From: Georgenia sp. SYP-B2076
GTDB taxonomy: Bacteria > Actinomycetota > Actinomycetes > Actinomycetales > Actinomycetaceae
Direction of reading: 5' to 3'
Length of the DNA: 64,000 bases
Assembly: GCF_003991205.1 (NCBI RefSeq)
Contig: NZ_RXOZ01000022.1
Span: 62,001-126,000, forward strand
The notes beneath the pieces are model-generated. The model was given only the letters and a program-made list of their open reading frames with translations. It searched no databases and was not told the origin of the DNA. The position numbers were made by a program, and so were the translations under genes. This document shows, in pieces, positions 62,351 through 64,000 of the stretch. Numbering within the stretch: position 1 is the stretch's first letter; the number at the start of each line of letters is the position of its first letter.

Positions 62351-63120
62351 CGGCCCGGGATTCTGCCCGTCATCCCGAGCCCCTGGTCGCCGCTCGCCGC
62401 CTGCCCACGCGCGCCCCGTCAGGTCAGGATCGCCAGAGGGTTCTCGATCACCGTCTGGAAGGCGCGGAGCCACTGGGCGGCGGGGGCGCCGTCGATGGCG
62501 CCGGCCCGACGCCACGGACAAGAACTACATGGTGCTCTCCCTCCTCCCGCGCGGCGCCCTGGCCGACGCGTAAGGCCGGTTGCCCTTCCGGCGCCGGGCA
62601 GCGGCCCGCCCGGTTACGCGACGGGCGGGCGCGATCCTCAAGGATCTCGCCGGCCCCGACCTGCGCCCCGGCTGCCTTCCGCATCAGGAGGCGCCATCCG
62701 CATCGTCGGGCGCCCGGAACGTCGCCTCATCCCGCAACGACACCGTGCGAGCGCATGCTCGGCAGCAGTGCACTCGAGGTCGCCGCCGTCCGGGCTCGGC
62801 TGTACGGGCCACGGCTACGGCGTCCGGGCGGTCGCCATGGCGGGGCCGGCGACCTCACTGACGCTGTACTCCCAGACGCGGTCTGAGCGTTGGAGAATCC
62901 GCAGAACCGTCACGTGGGCTACGCCGCCGCTCTGATCGCACCCGACGCACATCGTGCGCGTCGCCTCAACCTCGCCCCGCGTCGGCCGCTTATTGGCAAC
63001 GCCGGGCAGTACGCGAATGTGCTCGAAGGGCACCTGGGCGGCCACCCTGCCCGTTCTCGCGCACGGTGGAGGTCGCGCGAGGGTCGCCGTGACAGCTGGG
63101 CGACCGTTTAGGGTGTGCGC
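62351..63120. other. Stretch without a convincing gene
   Basis: 770 bases in which neither strand shows a homologous or well-structured gene. Frame 62508-62573 reads TDKNYMVLSLLPRGALADA then a stop, which looks like the end of a vanished gene but is too short to identify. A TAGGGT -10 lies at 63109-63114, 6 bases before the next ATG. Confidence 0.5.
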
Positions 63121-64000
63121 ATGACTGGTTTCGTGCCCGACATGGTGTTGCTGCGACCGGACGACGACGTTGCGATCGCCACGCGTGACCTCGCGGCCGG
63201 CCGGCGACTGAGCCTGCCCGGAGGTGGCGCGACCGAGGTGGCCACGACGGTCCCGCGCGGTCACAAGATCGCGGTGCGCACGGTCGCGACAGGCGCCCAG
63301 GTGCGCAAGTACGGGCAGTCGATCGGCCGCGCCACCGCCGCGATCGCGCTCGGCGAGCACGTCCACACGCACAACCTGGGCATGGACGAGACCGAGCGCG
63401 CGCACGAGTTCGGCACCCACCGGGTCCACGTGCCGCCGATCATGGCCGGGCGCACGTTCGAGGGCTACCACCGCGGTGACGGGCGGGTGGGCACGCGCAA
63501 CTTCATCGGGGTCATCACCTCGGTGAACTGCTCGGCCTCCTCGGCCCGGATGATCGCCGACCAGTTCCGTGGGCCTCGTGCCCTGGACGCCTACCCAAAT
63601 GTGGACGGCGTGATGGCGTTGACCCACGACTCCGGGTGCGGCCTCGTGCCGGCCTCCGAAGGCGGTCAGGTGCTGCTGCGCACGCTGCGCGGGTACGCCC
63701 GCCACCCCAACTTCGGCGGCCTGCTCGTCCTGGGGCTGGGCTGCGAGATGATCCCCGTCACCGCCTTGGTGGAAAATCTCGGCCTCCCCGAGGGCATGGT
63801 GGTGGAGACCATGACCATCCAGGACTCCGGAGGCATCCGCGCGACCGTGCGCGCCGCGGTGGAGAAGATCCACGCCATGCTCGAGGTGGTGGACCAGGCC
63901 CGCCGCGCGCCCGCCGACGTCTCCCACCTGGTGCTAGGCCTGAACTGCGGCGGCTCGGACGGCTACTCCGGCATCACCGCCAACCCGGCCCTGGGCTATG
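63121..64000 (+). CDS. UxaA-family hydratase (altronate/galactarate dehydratase), partial
   Basis: Visible 293 residues, cut by the right edge. An N-terminal SAF domain (DMVLLRPDDDVAIATRDLAAG, HTHNLGM) is followed by the dehydratase core: GYHRGDGRVGTRNFIGVITSVNCSAS, LTHDSGCGL, VLGLGCEMIPV, IQDSGGIRATV, LGLNCGGSDGYSGITANPALGY. The two domains fused in one chain match UxaA/GarD; it dehydrates a sugar acid. Leaderless start likely (TAGGGT box 6 bases before the ATG). Confidence 0.88.
   Translation, partial: MTGFVPDMVLLRPDDDVAIATRDLAAGRRLSLPGGGATEVATTVPRGHKIAVRTVATGAQVRKYGQSIGRATAAIALGEHVHTHNLGMDETERAHEFGTHRVHVPPIMAGRTFEGYHRGDGRVGTRNFIGVITSVNCSASSARMIADQFRGPRALDAYPNVDGVMALTHDSGCGLVPASEGGQVLLRTLRGYARHPNFGGLLVLGLGCEMIPVTALVENLGLPEGMVVETMTIQDSGGIRATVRAAVEKIHAMLEVVDQARRAPADVSHLVLGLNCGGSDGYSGITANPALGY

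Noticed and set aside
62815-63927. Minus-strand 370-codon frame
   Set aside because: Mostly antisense of the UxaA gene; the part beyond it has no recognisable domain.

Overview
The window is one contiguous piece of a high-GC actinobacterial chromosome. Evidence: GC-rich third codon positions on both strands, a WhiB-type Fe-S regulator, a SigK/RskA-type sigma/anti-sigma pair, many GTG starts, 4-bp ATGA overlaps, and several -10 boxes of the form TAnnnT sitting 7-9 bases before the start codon (likely leaderless transcripts). A Micrococcales member (Georgenia/Cellulomonas-like) is my guess and cannot be proved from the sequence alone. I see no rRNA, tRNA, CRISPR array, transposase or integrase.

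Region by region. 1-5.7 kb (minus strand) is a tightly overlapping operon: biotin carboxyl carrier, biotin carboxylase, carboxyltransferase, HAD-IIA phosphatase and a PEP-synthase-like protein cut by the window edge. It looks like a substrate-activating biotin carboxylation pathway. Upstream are an IclR-like inverted repeat, three 34-bp tandem repeats and the tail of a lost Crp/Fnr regulator. 6.2-14.7 kb holds a small hypothetical gene, a TRIC/YicG channel, an M20 amidohydrolase, a LuxR-type ATPase regulator followed by a rifampin-phosphotransferase-like enzyme, and an orphan C-terminal domain of an ABC ATPase with a small membrane protein. 14.8-27.6 kb holds a secreted CHRD-like protein, SigK/RskA, a DedA-PAP2 fusion, a 46-bp perfect palindrome between convergent genes, a DUF4386 membrane protein, a broken thioredoxin-reductase-like gene, a SIMPL protein, a two-component system whose kinase is fused to a DUF4173 membrane domain, a receiver-like/thioredoxin-reductase-like flavoprotein and a SulP transporter.

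27.8-38.7 kb looks like a catabolic island: amidohydrolase, two alpha/beta hydrolases, a two-component flavin monooxygenase (oxygenase plus reductase), an AraC regulator and, divergently, a ribose-type ABC importer with an SDR. It probably imports and oxidises one unknown small molecule. 39-55 kb is a nucleoside/ribose island: PsuG and a PfkB kinase, an MFS transporter, a mycofactocin-type SDR, four tandem but divergent nucleoside hydrolases, a BmpA-type nucleoside ABC importer whose ATPase and one permease are fused, ribokinase and a LacI regulator with a clear promoter and operator. Nucleosides would be imported, split to base and ribose (or pseudouridine-5-phosphate cleaved), and ribose phosphorylated.

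55-64 kb holds a SNF2-family helicase, a PPOX-type flavoprotein, an SDR, a BCCT betaine/choline transporter, a flavodoxin-like reductase, a 770-bp stretch without a convincing gene, and the start of a UxaA-type altronate/galactarate dehydratase cut by the right edge.
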